A DNA stretch of 64,000 nt from Streptomyces spiralis (GCF_014654675.1 NZ_BNBC01000009.1:62001-126000), one strand, 5' to 3'. Numbered from the stretch's first letter, positions 8,546 through 17,484 are shown. Numbers and translations: made by a program. Notes: generated by a model not told the origin, from the sequence alone.

Positions 8546-9766
8546 ATGCCCGAAGCCGTCATCGTCTCGACCGCCCGCTCCCCCATCGGCCGCGCTTTCA
8601 AGGGCTCCCTCAAGGACCTGCGCCCGGACGACCTGACCGCCACGATCATCCAGGCGGCACTGGCGAAGGTCCCCGAGCTGGACCCGAGGGACATCGACGA
8701 CCTGATGCTCGGCTGCGGCCTGCCCGGCGGCGAGCAGGGCAACAACCTCGGCCGGATCGTCGCCGTACAGATGGGAATGGACCACCTGCCCGGCTGTACG
8801 GTCACCCGCTACTGCTCCTCCTCGCTGCAGACCTCCCGCATGGCCCTGCACGCCATCAAGGCCGGAGAGGGCGACGTCTTCATCTCGGCCGGCGTCGAGA
8901 CGGTCTCCCGCTTCACCAAGGGCAACTCCGACAGCCTCCCGGACACGCACAACCCGCTGTTCGCCGAGGCCGAGGCGCGCACCGCGGCCGTCGCCCAGCA
9001 GGAGGGCACCACCTGGCACGACCCGCGCGAGGACGGCCTCGTCCCCGACGCCTACATCGCGATGGGCCAGACGGCCGAGAACCTGGCCCGCTGGAAGGGC
9101 GTCACCCGCCAGGAGATGGACGAGTTCGGCGTCCGCTCGCAGAACTTGGCCGAGGAGGCCATCAAGAACGGCTTCTGGGAGCGGGAGATCACCCCGGTGA
9201 CCCTCCCGGACGGCACGGTCGTCAGCAAGGACGACGGCCCGCGCGCGGGCGTCACCCTGGAGGGCGTCCAGGGCCTCAAGCCCGTCTTCCGCCCCGACGG
9301 CCTGGTCACCGCCGGCAACTGCTGCCCGCTCAACGACGGCGCCGCCGCGGTCGTGATCATGTCCGACACCAAGGCCCGCGAGCTGGGCCTGACCCCGCTC
9401 GCCCGAATCGTCTCCACCGGCGTCTCCGGCCTCTCCCCGGAGATCATGGGCCTCGGCCCGGTCGAGGCGAGCAAGCAGGCCCTCAAGCGCGCCGGGCTGA
9501 CCATCGACGACATCGACCTGGTGGAGATCAACGAGGCGTTCGCCGCCCAGGTGATCCCCTCCTACCGCGACCTCGGCATCGACATCGACAAGCTGAACGT
9601 CAACGGCGGCGCCATCGCGGTCGGCCACCCCTTCGGCATGACCGGCGCGCGCATCACCGGCACGCTGATCAACTCCCTCCAGTGGCACGACAAGCAGTTC
9701 GGCCTGGAGACGATGTGCGTCGGCGGCGGCCAGGGCATGGCGATGGTCATCGAGCGCCTGAGCTGA
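8546..9766 (+). CDS. Acetyl-CoA C-acetyltransferase (thiolase)
   Basis: This 406-residue thiolase has the nucleophilic cysteine in [11 protein letters not shown] (C90), the HPFGMTGAR block containing the catalytic histidine, and a C-terminal [10 protein letters not shown] motif with the second catalytic cysteine. Length and motif order match degradative/biosynthetic acetyl-CoA acetyltransferases. The ATG at 8546 has GGAG five bases upstream and is preferred over the GTG just before it. The gene is monocistronic, followed by a strong terminator. In Streptomyces several paralogues exist, so the pathway (fatty-acid oxidation versus acetoacetyl-CoA supply) cannot be fixed from sequence. Confidence 0.92.
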   Translation: MPEAVIVSTARSPIGRAFKGSLKDLRPDDLTATIIQAALAKVPELDPRDIDDLMLGCGLPGGEQGNNLGRIVAVQMGMDHLPGCTVTRYCSSSLQTSRMALHAIKAGEGDVFISAGVETVSRFTKGNSDSLPDTHNPLFAEAEARTAAVAQQEGTTWHDPREDGLVPDAYIAMGQTAENLARWKGVTRQEMDEFGVRSQNLAEEAIKNGFWEREITPVTLPDGTVVSKDDGPRAGVTLEGVQGLKPVFRPDGLVTAGNCCPLNDGAAAVVIMSDTKARELGLTPLARIVSTGVSGLSPEIMGLGPVEASKQALKRAGLTIDDIDLVEINEAFAAQVIPSYRDLGIDIDKLNVNGGAIAVGHPFGMTGARITGTLINSLQWHDKQFGLETMCVGGGQGMAMVIERLS

Positions 9767-9832
9767 TCATCCGGCCGTCCCGGACGGCCGCTTGAGGGAC
9801 CGTCAGTGCCCGCCATAGCACCCAGCGTGAGC

Positions 9833-9875
9833 GAACGGCCCGGAATCCAAGAAACTCCCGGATTCCGGGCCGTTC
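9833..9875 (+). terminator. Terminator of thiolase gene
   Basis: A perfect 16-base inverted repeat (arms 9833-9848 and 9860-9875) with an 11-base loop lies 66 bases after the thiolase stop. A smaller nine-base hairpin sits between 9770 and 9790. The remainder of the 9767-10079 gap holds only the promoter region of the next gene. Confidence 0.8.
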
Positions 9876-10079
9876 TGTGATCCAATCTCCCCCAGAGTGT
9901 GACCTATCTCCCTCGGGAAGGAGATCTCCGCAGGTCAGCAGCGTCACGCCAGGCAACTCGAGCGCCGCACAAGCCGCATTCATGCCCGTTTCGTGACGTT
10001 ACGCACTGACAGCTGGATAGTCCGCCCTTCAAGCTGATGTAGGAAGTCGGGGGTCGACCTTGAACCCAGGAGTACGTCA

Positions 10080-10910
10080 GTGAGCGCCATGCCGATCGCC
10101 CTGCTGCTCACCACGGCCGCCACCGGCGCCGTGGGCGTCGCCGTCCTGCGCACCCTCTTCGCGCTGCGCCGCCAGGTCACGGCTCTGCAGAACCAGCTCG
10201 CCGAGAACCACGCCGCCACGGCGCGGGCGCTGCTGCCCGCCGCCCGCGGCCAGGCGGACGCCGAGCAGATACGCGCCGCCGTGATCCAGGCGCTGACGGA
10301 GGAGCGGGAGCGGGAGCTGGCCGAGGCGCGGGCCTTCTGGGCCGCCCAGGAGGCGCGGGACGCCGCCGACGCGCCCTCCCTGCTGGGGCTGCCCGACAGC
10401 GAGCTGTTCCTGCCCCGTCAGGCAGACTTCGCGGGTTTCGACCATCTGGAGCCGGTCGCCGAGACCGGAGCCGACGCCGACGAGCTCTCCGGCCTCCCCG
10501 GCAGGGACTCCGCCCAGGGCGGTACGTCCGGCGAGTCCGCCGAGCTGGCCGCGGCCCGCCGCCGCCACCCCTCGCACCCGGACTTCACCCCGCATCCGTC
10601 CCCGGTCGTGGGCGACCACGAGCGCACGGTCGCCACGCTGGAGGAGCTGGCGACCTCCCGCGTGGAGCTGGCCGACGTCCGCCCGGGCCCGCTGGGCACC
10701 CTCGACGTCTACGTCTTCGCCGACGGCACGACCCTGTGCATGACCCCGGGCCACCGCGAGACCGCCGAACGCCTGGCCGAGGCCCTGCGCGCGGGCCGGT
10801 CCCCCGTCCTGCTGGGCGGCTCGGGCATCTCCGGCGCCTACACCCTGACCTTCTCCTGCGGCGAGGAGAACGTGTACATCCTGGCGGACCGGGTCATCGC
10901 CTCGCTGTAG
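10080..10910 (+). CDS. Conserved hypothetical protein with N-terminal membrane anchor
   Basis: This 276-residue protein starts at GTG with AGGAG seven bases upstream. Residues 4-28 form one hydrophobic segment (PIALLLTTAATGAVGVAVLRTLF). Residues 30-90 are a long charged helix (RRQVTALQNQLAENHAATARALL...EERERELAEARAFWAAQEARD), likely coiled coil. A low-complexity linker follows. The C-terminal 80 residues form a compact domain (LGTLDVYVFADGTTLCMTPGHRETAERL...GAYTLTFSCGEENVYILADRVIASL). I know this as a conserved Streptomyces hypothetical with no assigned function; the anchor plus coiled coil would suit a membrane-tethered sensor or scaffold. Confidence 0.7.
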   Translation: MSAMPIALLLTTAATGAVGVAVLRTLFALRRQVTALQNQLAENHAATARALLPAARGQADAEQIRAAVIQALTEERERELAEARAFWAAQEARDAADAPSLLGLPDSELFLPRQADFAGFDHLEPVAETGADADELSGLPGRDSAQGGTSGESAELAAARRRHPSHPDFTPHPSPVVGDHERTVATLEELATSRVELADVRPGPLGTLDVYVFADGTTLCMTPGHRETAERLAEALRAGRSPVLLGGSGISGAYTLTFSCGEENVYILADRVIASL

Positions 10911-11003
10911 CGACCGGCGCGGCGGTGCGCCGCGCCGGACCGCCGGCCGCTGCGACGGTGCGTGGCGGCCGGAACTCACACGGGGTCACACACCCGCGCC
11001 CCG

Positions 11004-11315
11004 TCACACGCCCGCGCGTTTCTGGGCCTCCTCCACCAGCCGGACGGCCTCCTGGACCTCGGCCTCGCTCTGGAGTACGAGCGCCAGGTCGTGTCCGGCG
11101 ACGGTGATCTGGTCCGCGGCCGCGAACATCCCGGCGTCGGGCATCTCCCGCGGCTCCGCCGAGGGGTCCTCCAGCAGTTGTGCCCGCCGGGCCAACTCCC
11201 TTGCCAGCGCGAGCGCTTCGGCGGCCGCGGCCCGCTGCAGCCGGCTCTGCGGCGCCGCCCTCAGTCGGTCGGCGAAGTGATCCACTGCCCGGGTCAGAGA
11301 TGTCGTGTCAACCAC
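11004..11315 (-). CDS. Small hypothetical helical protein
   Basis: This 103-residue protein is almost entirely helical and Ala/Arg/Glu-rich, with segments TRAVDHFADRLRAAPQSRLQRAAAAEALALARELARRAQ and EAEVQEAVRLVEEAQKRAGV separated by a short less-charged stretch. It starts at GTG with only a weak ribosome site. No membrane segment or catalytic motif is present. I do not recognise the family. It lies between two forward-strand genes. Confidence 0.6.
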   Translation of the reverse strand: MVDTTSLTRAVDHFADRLRAAPQSRLQRAAAAEALALARELARRAQLLEDPSAEPREMPDAGMFAAADQITVAGHDLALVLQSEAEVQEAVRLVEEAQKRAGV

Positions 11316-11416
11316 GCCGCGAGACTACGCGCCGTACGAGGACTGTTGCCAATACGCGAACGCTCAGGCACGGTGACGTGAAGGACCGGCTTCATCGAAC
11401 GCGTCCGGAGGCGCCG

Positions 11417-11644
11417 ATGTCCCAAGTCTTCTCCGAAGAGACCCATCGCAACCTGCTCGCCCGCATCCCCCAGTGCACCGGTCGTGAAGTCGCCGACTGG
11501 TTGCGCACCGTCGAAGAAGGCCCGGCACTCTGCTTCGAGGAGAGGCTCAGCTGGCTCCGCCACGAGCACAACCTCGCGTACGGCCACGCCAAGGCGATCA
11601 TCCACGAGTACGACCTGAGGAGGGCCGCGCGCAAACTGCTCTAG
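11417..11644 (+). CDS. Small DUF4287-like protein
   Basis: This 75-residue basic/acidic helical protein has a GGAGG site seven bases before its ATG. It contains the pattern FSEETHRNLLARIPQCTGREVADWL and LSWLRHEHNLAYGHAKAIIHEYDLRRA, which I associate with DUF4287 (small proteins with a helical bundle that end in an alternating hydrophobic helix). Its function is unknown. It is followed immediately by a strong bidirectional terminator. Confidence 0.7.
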   Translation: MSQVFSEETHRNLLARIPQCTGREVADWLRTVEEGPALCFEERLSWLRHEHNLAYGHAKAIIHEYDLRRAARKLL

Positions 11645-11668
11645 GCGCGCCGCGGCGCACCGGCAGAC

Positions 11669-11704
11669 GACGAAGGGCCCCGGCGGGAACCGGGGCCCTT
11701 CGTC
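11669..11704. terminator. Bidirectional terminator between convergent genes
   Basis: A perfect 15-base stem (11669-11683 with 11690-11704) closes a six-base loop. It lies between the stop of the DUF4287-like gene and the stop of the convergent Bax-inhibitor gene and can serve both. Confidence 0.85.
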
Positions 11705-11752
11705 ATGCGGACGACCGCTGCGGACGACCGCCGGCGGTCGTTGCCGTGGCCG

Positions 11753-12664
11753 CTAGTCGTTGCTGTTGAGGATCGCGATGAGCCGCAGGAACTCCATGTA
11801 GATCCACACCAGCGTCACGGTGAGGCCGAAGGCCGCGAGCCAGGCCTCCTCGCGCGGCGCGCCGTAGGCGATGCCGTCCTCGACCTGCTTGAAGTCCAGG
11901 GCGAGGAAGCAGGCGCCGAGGATGACGCCGATGACACCGAACATGATGCCGAGCCCGCCGCTGCGGAAGCCGAGGCCGTCGCCGCCGCCGATCGCGGCGA
12001 ACAGCAGGTTCACCACCATCAGCAGCAGGAAGCCGAGCGTGGCCGCCATCACGAAGCCGGCGAACCGCCGGTTGACGCGGATCCAGCCCGCCTTGTACGC
12101 GACCAGCACGGCGGCGAAGGTCGCCATCGTGCCGATCACGGCCTGCATGGCCGCGCCGTTCGCGATGTGGGTGTCCACGATGTTGGAGACGACGCCGAGG
12201 AACACGCCCTCGAACGCGGCGTAGGACAGGATCAGCGCGGGCGAGGCCTTGCGCTTGAAGGACTGCACGAAGGCCAGCACCATGCCGATCAGCGCGGCAC
12301 CGATGCCGATGCCGTACGACCGGCTGATCTGCGCCTCGTCGACCGGCAGCAGCGCCCAGGCGAGCGCGGCCGTGACGACCAGGGTGCCGAGCGTGGACGC
12401 GGTGCGCACGACGACGTCGTCCATCGTCATGCGGCCGGTGGTGGCCGGGGCCTGCGGCGGCGCGCCGTACTGCAGGTCCTGCTGAGCGTAAGGATTCTGC
12501 GCGTAGGGGTTGCCGCTCGGCTGGGCGTACGGATTGCCCTGCGCGTACGGATTGCCCTGCGTGCCGACAGCGGGGCCCCCGGCCTGCGGCGCGGTGTTGA
12601 AGCCCGCGTAGCCGTTGTCGCGGCTGAATCCCCGTCGCGAGAAGACCGGGTTTCTGCTCCTCAT
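11753..12664 (-). CDS. Bax inhibitor-1/YccA family membrane protein
   Basis: This 303-residue protein has a cytoplasmic N-terminal tail of about 75 residues containing repeats of GNPYAQ (five near-copies), followed by seven hydrophobic segments (e.g. TLVVTAALAWALLPV, GIGAALIGMVLAFV, AFEGVFLGVVSNIV, VIGTMATFAAVLVAY, FVMAATLGFLLLMVVNLLF, GIMFGVIGVILGACFLALDF, AAFGLTVTLVWIYMEFLRL). The sixth/seventh-helix DFKQVEDG with acidic residues matches the YccA/BI-1 core, a pH-sensitive calcium-leak fold. The start is ATG with GGAGTGAG upstream. Its physiological role in Streptomyces is unknown. Confidence 0.9.
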   Translation of the reverse strand: MRSRNPVFSRRGFSRDNGYAGFNTAPQAGGPAVGTQGNPYAQGNPYAQPSGNPYAQNPYAQQDLQYGAPPQAPATTGRMTMDDVVVRTASTLGTLVVTAALAWALLPVDEAQISRSYGIGIGAALIGMVLAFVQSFKRKASPALILSYAAFEGVFLGVVSNIVDTHIANGAAMQAVIGTMATFAAVLVAYKAGWIRVNRRFAGFVMAATLGFLLLMVVNLLFAAIGGGDGLGFRSGGLGIMFGVIGVILGACFLALDFKQVEDGIAYGAPREEAWLAAFGLTVTLVWIYMEFLRLIAILNSND

Positions 12665-12878
12665 CTCACTCCTCCATGGCCGACACGAAGCGACCTTGGC
12701 TCAAGAGTAATGGAACGGCAAAGGATCGACCCTAATACCTGGGAAGGATCTTTCCCTCGTCCTGCTGCGGAACACGCTACGCGGGCAGGTGATTCCCGGC
12801 GACGGGCGGGCCCATTCATGACCAACCTGCGACATGGCTGGAATCAGCCGGAGATCCCGAGGGACCAGAAGCACTCCG

Positions 12879-14054
12879 TCAGCCGATCGGGAAGCCGGTG
12901 TAGCCCTCGGCGAGGTCCGTCTCGGCCGCCCGGCAGGAGGCGATCCGGTCCAGGCGTGCCAGTTGCAGCCGCTCCTCGAAGGGGGTGGCTTCCGGGTGAC
13001 GGTGCAGCATCGTCGTCATGTCGTAGCTGAACCGCTCGGCCTGCCAGACCCGTCGCAGACAGGTCGCCGAGTAGGCGTCCAGCAGCTCGGTGGACCCCGT
13101 CTCCTGCCGGTGCGTCAGGGCCCGCGCGAAGGTGACGACGTCGCCGACGGCGAGGTTCAGGCCCTTGGCGCCGGTGGGCGGCACGATGTGGGCGGCGTCA
13201 CCGGCGAGGAAGAGCCGGCCGTGACGCATGGGCTCGTGGACGTAGGAGCGCATGGGGGTGACGGACTTCTGGGTGATCGGTCCGCGCCGCAGCGTCCAGT
13301 CGTCGTCCGTCTCCAGCCGCCGCTCGAGTTCGTCCCAGATCTCTTCGTCGGACCACGTCTCCGCGTCGGTGTCGGCGGGGACCTGGAGGTAGAGGCGGGA
13401 GACGGAGGGGGACCGCATGGACAGCAGGGCGAAGCCGCGGTCGTGGCGGGCGTAGACCAGCTCGTCGTGGGAGGGGGCGACGTCGGCGAGGATCCCCAGC
13501 CAGCCGAAGGGGTACGTCCGTTCGAACACGCGGGAGAGCCCGGCGGGGACGGCCTTCCGCGCCACACCCCAGAAGCCGTCGCAGCCGACGACGTAGTCGC
13601 ACTCCAGGACGTCCTCGCGCCCGCCGTGGCGGAACCGGACGGCCGGGCGGTCGCTCTCCGCGCCCTCCACGGCCAGCGCCTCCGCCTCGAACAGCAGCGG
13701 TCCGCCCTCCTTGAGCTGGAGGGCTATGAGGTCCTTGCAGACCTCCGTCTGGGCGTAGACCATCACGGACCGCCCACGGGTCAGCCGGGGGAAGTCCACC
13801 CGGTGCCGGCGACGGTCGAACCGCAGCTCGATCCCGTCGTGCCGCAGCCCCCGGCGGTCCATCCGCTCCCCGGCACCGGCCGCGCGCAGCACGTCGACCG
13901 TGCCCTGCTCCAGGATTCCGGCCCGCTGCCGCTGCTCGACGTAGGCGCGGTCACGGCTCTCCAGGACGACCGAGTCGATTCCGGCGTTGTGGAGCAGCCG
14001 GGCGAGCAGCAGGCCGGCCGGGCCGGCTCCGATGATGCCGACGGTGGTGCGCAT
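12879..14054 (-). CDS. pobA: 4-hydroxybenzoate 3-monooxygenase
   Basis: This 391-residue flavoprotein hydroxylates 4-hydroxybenzoate to protocatechuate using FAD and NAD(P)H, feeding the beta-ketoadipate route. Visible motifs are the N-terminal FAD GxGxxG (GIIGAGPAG, residues 6-14), the DG motif at GCDGFWGVARKAV, and the GD motif GDAAHIVPPTGAKGLNLAVGD. RGCAGILEQG-type active-site sequence appears as QRAGILEQGTVD. Length matches the family (about 390). It is transcribed alone. A GGTGAA/TTCACC palindrome lies 42 bases upstream of the start and could bind a PobR-type regulator. Confidence 0.93.
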   Translation of the reverse strand: MRTTVGIIGAGPAGLLLARLLHNAGIDSVVLESRDRAYVEQRQRAGILEQGTVDVLRAAGAGERMDRRGLRHDGIELRFDRRRHRVDFPRLTRGRSVMVYAQTEVCKDLIALQLKEGGPLLFEAEALAVEGAESDRPAVRFRHGGREDVLECDYVVGCDGFWGVARKAVPAGLSRVFERTYPFGWLGILADVAPSHDELVYARHDRGFALLSMRSPSVSRLYLQVPADTDAETWSDEEIWDELERRLETDDDWTLRRGPITQKSVTPMRSYVHEPMRHGRLFLAGDAAHIVPPTGAKGLNLAVGDVVTFARALTHRQETGSTELLDAYSATCLRRVWQAERFSYDMTTMLHRHPEATPFEERLQLARLDRIASCRAAETDLAEGYTGFPIG

Positions 14055-14095
14055 CGGTCGTTCCCTTCGGGTGGGCGTCGTTGCCGCGTTCGCGT

Positions 14096-14113
14096 GGTGA
14101 AGTTTTATTCACC
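14096..14113. promoter_or_regulatory. Candidate operator upstream of pobA
   Basis: The sequence GGTGAAGTTTTATTCACC is an 18-base palindrome with six-base arms and an AT-rich centre, 42 bases from the pobA start, at the place where a regulator would act. No IclR- or MarR-type gene lies beside it, so the partner is not known. Confidence 0.45.
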
Positions 14114-14182
14114 GATTTCGCCTCGCCTGAGTCTCCGCCCGCACCCAGCCGATGTCAATGGTTCTCGTCCCCACACGGCGAC

Positions 14183-14230
14183 GGCCGGCCGCCGGATCCG
14201 CGTTCACGGTCGCGGATCCGGCGGTCGGCC
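14183..14230 (-). terminator. Terminator downstream of the secreted four-cysteine protein gene
   Basis: A 20-base stem (14183-14202 with 14211-14230) contains one G-T pair and closes an eight-base loop. It is 31 bases past the stop at 14262 on the minus strand and marks the end of the candidate peptide-system transcript. Confidence 0.75.
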
Positions 14231-14261
14231 CAGGGGGACGACCGCGACGACTACGGCGCGG

Positions 14262-14936
14262 TCAGTGACCCGGCCAGCCGTCCAGGTGGCGGTGCAGGGT
14301 CACGGCGGGCGGCGCCTCGCCCTTCGGGGCATCGGCGACCGCGTCGTGCAGGACGGTGCCGACCTCGGTCGCCAGGCCGTCGACCCGCGACCTCAGTTCG
14401 GCGGCGGGGAGCGAGGAACGGGTCAGCACGTCGAGCCGGCGGTGGATGTCGTCGAGCTTGCGCCGGGTGGCGGCGTCGAAGGTGATCGGGGTGGGCGTGG
14501 AGACGACGAACTGGTAGGCGCCGGCCAGGGTCTGACAGCCCGTGCACTTCTTGTTGGCGGCGTCACTGAGGTTCACCGCGTTCAGGTGCGTGCGCTCGCC
14601 GGCGAACGTGACGATCTGGAAGGACAGCGCCACGGAACGGCACGCGTCGTCGGCCGAGCAGCCGACGGAGACGGCGTTGGCCTGGTTGCGCACGGCGGCG
14701 GCGTTCACCGTGCCGTACTGGCGCACGGTGAACGAGTCCCTGGCCTGTGTGTGGTGCACCCGGTCGGCGTGACTGAACACGGCGTCGGAGGCGACGGCGG
14801 CATGCGGCGCGGCGGTCGCCGCCTGCGCCGGCACGGCGGTCGCCACCCCGGCGACCCCGGCGGCGAACAGCCCTATCCGCACGGCTCGCTGAGTAAGGGG
14901 ACGACTGGAGGAACGCGGCTTGCGATGACTGCTCAT
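14262..14936 (-). CDS. Secreted four-cysteine protein at end of peptide-system operon
   Basis: This 224-residue protein begins MSSHRKPRSSS and has a Sec signal peptide (hydrophobic GLFAAGVAGVATAV, cleavage after AQA near residue 39). The mature part has four cysteines in two close pairs (CSADDAC and CTGC), suggesting two disulfides in an extracellular fold. The last 60 residues are amphipathic helix (RRKLDDIHRRLDVLTRSS...). The start is the ATG with GGAGAGCCC upstream; a longer frame has no ribosome site. It is co-directional with, and 231 bases after, the PqqD/M50 protease gene, with a hairpin between. Family unknown to me; it may be the exported target, carrier or processor of the peptides, but that is inference. 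Confidence 0.75.
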   Translation of the reverse strand: MSSHRKPRSSSRPLTQRAVRIGLFAAGVAGVATAVPAQAATAAPHAAVASDAVFSHADRVHHTQARDSFTVRQYGTVNAAAVRNQANAVSVGCSADDACRSVALSFQIVTFAGERTHLNAVNLSDAANKKCTGCQTLAGAYQFVVSTPTPITFDAATRRKLDDIHRRLDVLTRSSLPAAELRSRVDGLATEVGTVLHDAVADAPKGEAPPAVTLHRHLDGWPGH

Positions 14937-15025
14937 GGGCTCTCCTGCGGTGAATTGAGAAAGTGGCGTTGCATGTGCGGCCCGGTGGGGGTGGCCGTCC
15001 GGTGGGTGCGCCTGCCCGCGAGTGC

Positions 15026-15070
15026 GGGGTGCCTCTCCCGCGCTCGAACGCGCTCGCGCGGGGGCACCCC
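15026..15070 (-). terminator. Hairpin between protease and secreted-protein genes
   Basis: An eight-base arm (15026-15033) plus a seven-base arm (15037-15043) pair with 15063-15070 and 15056-15062, giving a 15-base-pair stem interrupted by a three-base bulge. It could terminate or attenuate transcription past the protease gene. Confidence 0.55.
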
Positions 15071-15167
15071 CATCGCCCACCCGTGCCGCCCTGGGCGGCG
15101 CCTCCCAGGCGTCAGGCACTGGGGGAGGCACGACTGCCCGCAGTTGGGTCGCGCGGCGGCGCGTGAG

Positions 15168-17102
15168 TCAGGGCGAGGCAGCAACAGGACTGGCGGACCC
15201 GCTGCCGGACGGCGGCGGCACCGCGGACGTGCTCTCGCTCGGCACGGCCGACACGCTCTCGGACGCCGTGGGCGAAACCTCCGGCGCCGATCCCCCGGCC
15301 GACACGGACGGCGCCGGCTCCCCCGCCGTCCCCTCGCCGCTGGGCACCTCCCGACGCGTGGCACTCGGCTCCACGGAGCCCGCACCCGACTCCGAGGCGG
15401 AGGCGGCCGCACTGCCCGACGCCGACGCCGACGGCCCGTCACTGGGCCCCGTCGTACCGGCGGATGCCGTCCCCGCCGTCCCCGACGGCACCGCGGAGGC
15501 CCCGCCGGACGGATCGCCCGACGACGGCCCTCCCGGTGTCGAGGCGTGCCGCGGCTGCGGCTCCTGCGTGGACACCCCGGGCTGGAGGATCGGCGCGATC
15601 GGCGGTTTCTTCGGCAGCGGCTGCGGTGTCATCCCGGACACCCAGGCATAGCCGAGCCCGCCGAGCCCGGCCAGCGTGAGCGCGCACACCGCCAGCCGCA
15701 GCACCGGCCGCCCCGCCGTGGCCCGCTTCGCGGCGCGGAAGAGCCGCCCGCCGAGCTTCACGGAGAGATAGACGACGCCGGCCATCGGGCACAGCAGCAT
15801 GACGCAGCCGATGAGGCCGACCAGGCCCTCGACGATGCGCCCGTCGACGAACGCCGAGCCGGTGCCGACGATCTGCTCGGTCAGCGACCGGATCATGGTC
15901 GTGATGATCCGCGGCAGGTTCCACAGGGCGTAGCCGAGTTCGCCGACGATCAGCGGGACCATCGTCAGCACCCAGGTGGCGACGATGGTGCGCGCCGACT
16001 TCTTCAGCCCGGCGACCTCCTTGCGGGCGGCCCGGCCCCTCCTGCCCGGCACCAGGCCCAGCAGGATCGGCTTGATCTTGCCGTACAGGTCGGGCACCCC
16101 GGCCAGGTCGCCGAGGATGTAGTAGCCGTCGAGGCGGACGGCCGGCATCAGCTGTTCCAGGATCTCGAAGTGGCCGAGGTAGACGGCGGCCAGGAAGAAC
16201 GGTGCCCCGGTGGCGAAGTACGCCCCGGCCATGGCGAGCATGAAGACGACGTTGAAGTACACCCCGCCCAGGTCGGTGCGGAGCCGTCCGCCCCGGCCGA
16301 TCCGGTAGACGTCGGTGACGTCGGTGTACATCGACGGCCAGATGAGGAAGAGCCCGCAGCCGATGCAGCCGGGGTGGGCGCCGCCGTATCTGCAGGCGGA
16401 GGCGTGGCCGAACTCGTGGAAGACGAGGGAGGCCACGGTGAGCACGAAGACGATGAGGATGAGGACGGGCTGGTCGAGGACCTCCAGGACCGGCTCGATC
16501 GCCCCGAAGAAGCCGAACAGCCAGACGTCCATGACGACCGCCGAGGCGAGCACCAGCGCGACCACGGCCGGCCGGTGCAGCCAGGCGAACGTCCGGGCGA
16601 TCTTCGCCGTACGGCGCTCGTTGAAGATCACCCGGTGGCCCTTGAGGGCGAGCAGGAGATCGGAGCGCGGCGCGTCGACCTCCTCGCTCTCCTGGCCGTC
16701 GGGGACCGTCACCCCGAGCGGTTCGAGTTTGTTCTCGACCAGGTAGCGGATGTTCTCGCCGCTGACCTCGCGTCCGAACCGTGCGCTGACGCGGTGGGCG
16801 ATGGTCTCGGCGTCGCGGACGCCGTCGACGGACGAGGCGACGAGATACAGCAGCCGTGACAGCTGCACGACCTGCCCGTCCCCCCGACGGGCGATGTACT
16901 TGGGCTCGGTGAAGCCCGACCCCTGGTACTCGCCGTGCAGCCGCAGTCCCGCGCTCAGGCGTGGGACGAGCGGCGGCGGCTGCTGCTCGACGACCGGCAG
17001 GGTGCCCGTCGCCACCTGCTCGTAGGTCACCGGCCAGCCGCCGGGCCCGGGGACCGGGCCCGTGTCGTGCAGTGTCGGCGCCCCGTCTCCGAGCACCGTC
17101 AT
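15168..17102 (-). CDS. PqqD-like/M50 intramembrane metalloprotease
   Basis: This 644-residue membrane protein probably processes the two small peptides encoded just upstream. Residues about 50-135 are a small winged-helix-like PqqD-type segment (IARRGDGQVVQLSRLLYLV...LVENKLEPLGV), the fold that RiPP systems use to bind leader peptides. The zinc site is HEFGH at 229-233, with the third ligand in VRLDGYYILGD (D325), as in M50 site-2 proteases. Hydrophobic segments surround both motifs, about eight to ten passes. After the last pass (about residue 500) comes a 140-residue Pro/Ser/Ala/Gly-rich extracellular tail. The ATG has a GGGGGGAGA site seven bases upstream. No ABC or maturase gene adjoins it. 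Compare with YydH (epipeptide) and MpaP (daptide) proteases. Confidence 0.85.
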   Translation of the reverse strand: MTVLGDGAPTLHDTGPVPGPGGWPVTYEQVATGTLPVVEQQPPPLVPRLSAGLRLHGEYQGSGFTEPKYIARRGDGQVVQLSRLLYLVASSVDGVRDAETIAHRVSARFGREVSGENIRYLVENKLEPLGVTVPDGQESEEVDAPRSDLLLALKGHRVIFNERRTAKIARTFAWLHRPAVVALVLASAVVMDVWLFGFFGAIEPVLEVLDQPVLILIVFVLTVASLVFHEFGHASACRYGGAHPGCIGCGLFLIWPSMYTDVTDVYRIGRGGRLRTDLGGVYFNVVFMLAMAGAYFATGAPFFLAAVYLGHFEILEQLMPAVRLDGYYILGDLAGVPDLYGKIKPILLGLVPGRRGRAARKEVAGLKKSARTIVATWVLTMVPLIVGELGYALWNLPRIITTMIRSLTEQIVGTGSAFVDGRIVEGLVGLIGCVMLLCPMAGVVYLSVKLGGRLFRAAKRATAGRPVLRLAVCALTLAGLGGLGYAWVSGMTPQPLPKKPPIAPILQPGVSTQEPQPRHASTPGGPSSGDPSGGASAVPSGTAGTASAGTTGPSDGPSASASGSAAASASESGAGSVEPSATRREVPSGEGTAGEPAPSVSAGGSAPEVSPTASESVSAVPSESTSAVPPPSGSGSASPVAASP

Positions 17103-17128
17103 ATGTAATCTCCCCCCACGTCGTCCCT

Positions 17129-17172
17129 CCGGGGGCGGACCGCGTCGTACCCCCCGCGCGGTCCGCCCCCGG
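17129..17172 (-). terminator. Intercistronic hairpin between peptide 1 and protease genes
   Basis: Sixteen-base arms (17129-17144 and 17157-17172) are perfect complements with a 12-base loop. It starts 44 bases after the stop of the first peptide gene and ends 27 bases before the protease start. In RiPP operons such a hairpin lets abundant precursor transcript stop while some reads through to the processing gene. Confidence 0.75.
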
Positions 17173-17215
17173 TGGCGTCGTCGTCAGCGCCGCTCGGGGC
17201 GCTGCAGTGGTGCCG

Positions 17216-17434
17216 CTACTGCGAGACGTTGATGCTCTGGACGGCCTGCGACTCGGCGGCGGACCACGCGGAGTGGTCGTTGAGCGCGGCGGACTCGTTG
17301 TGCGCCGAGATGTTGGCCACGTGCTTGGTGACGTTCACCGACTTGGTGAAGCTGAACTTCAGCCGGCCGAGGGCCTCGCGGCCCGGCAGCAGCTCCGCCG
17401 ACTCGGTGTCCAGCTCGTGCATGTCCATGCTCAT
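17216..17434 (-). CDS. Candidate ribosomal peptide precursor 1
   Basis: This 72-residue peptide has AAAGGA five bases before its ATG. From SAELLPGRE on it shares a 31-residue identical block (ELLPGREALGRL... to ...VANISA) with the sister gene 51 bases upstream, then diverges in the tail (SAALNDHSAWSAAESQAV against SAALNDHSFGSVASSGAG), with both ending QSINVSQ. There is no cysteine, signal peptide or membrane segment. An acidic N-terminus followed by a hydrophobic ELLP-type motif is typical of RiPP leaders that bind PqqD-like domains. The protease gene is next on the same strand. I cannot say what modification, if any, occurs. Confidence 0.8.
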   Translation of the reverse strand: MSMDMHELDTESAELLPGREALGRLKFSFTKSVNVTKHVANISAHNESAALNDHSAWSAAESQAVQSINVSQ

Positions 17435-17484
17435 GACGGACGTCCTTTCGATTGCTAAGTGTCTGGGTAGAGGTGGGGCAGGTG

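Noticed and set aside
12834..16859. A 1341-residue open frame on the plus strand
   Set aside because: It runs antisense to pobA and the secreted protein and protease genes, has no ribosome site, and shows low-complexity composition typical of GC-driven shadow frames.
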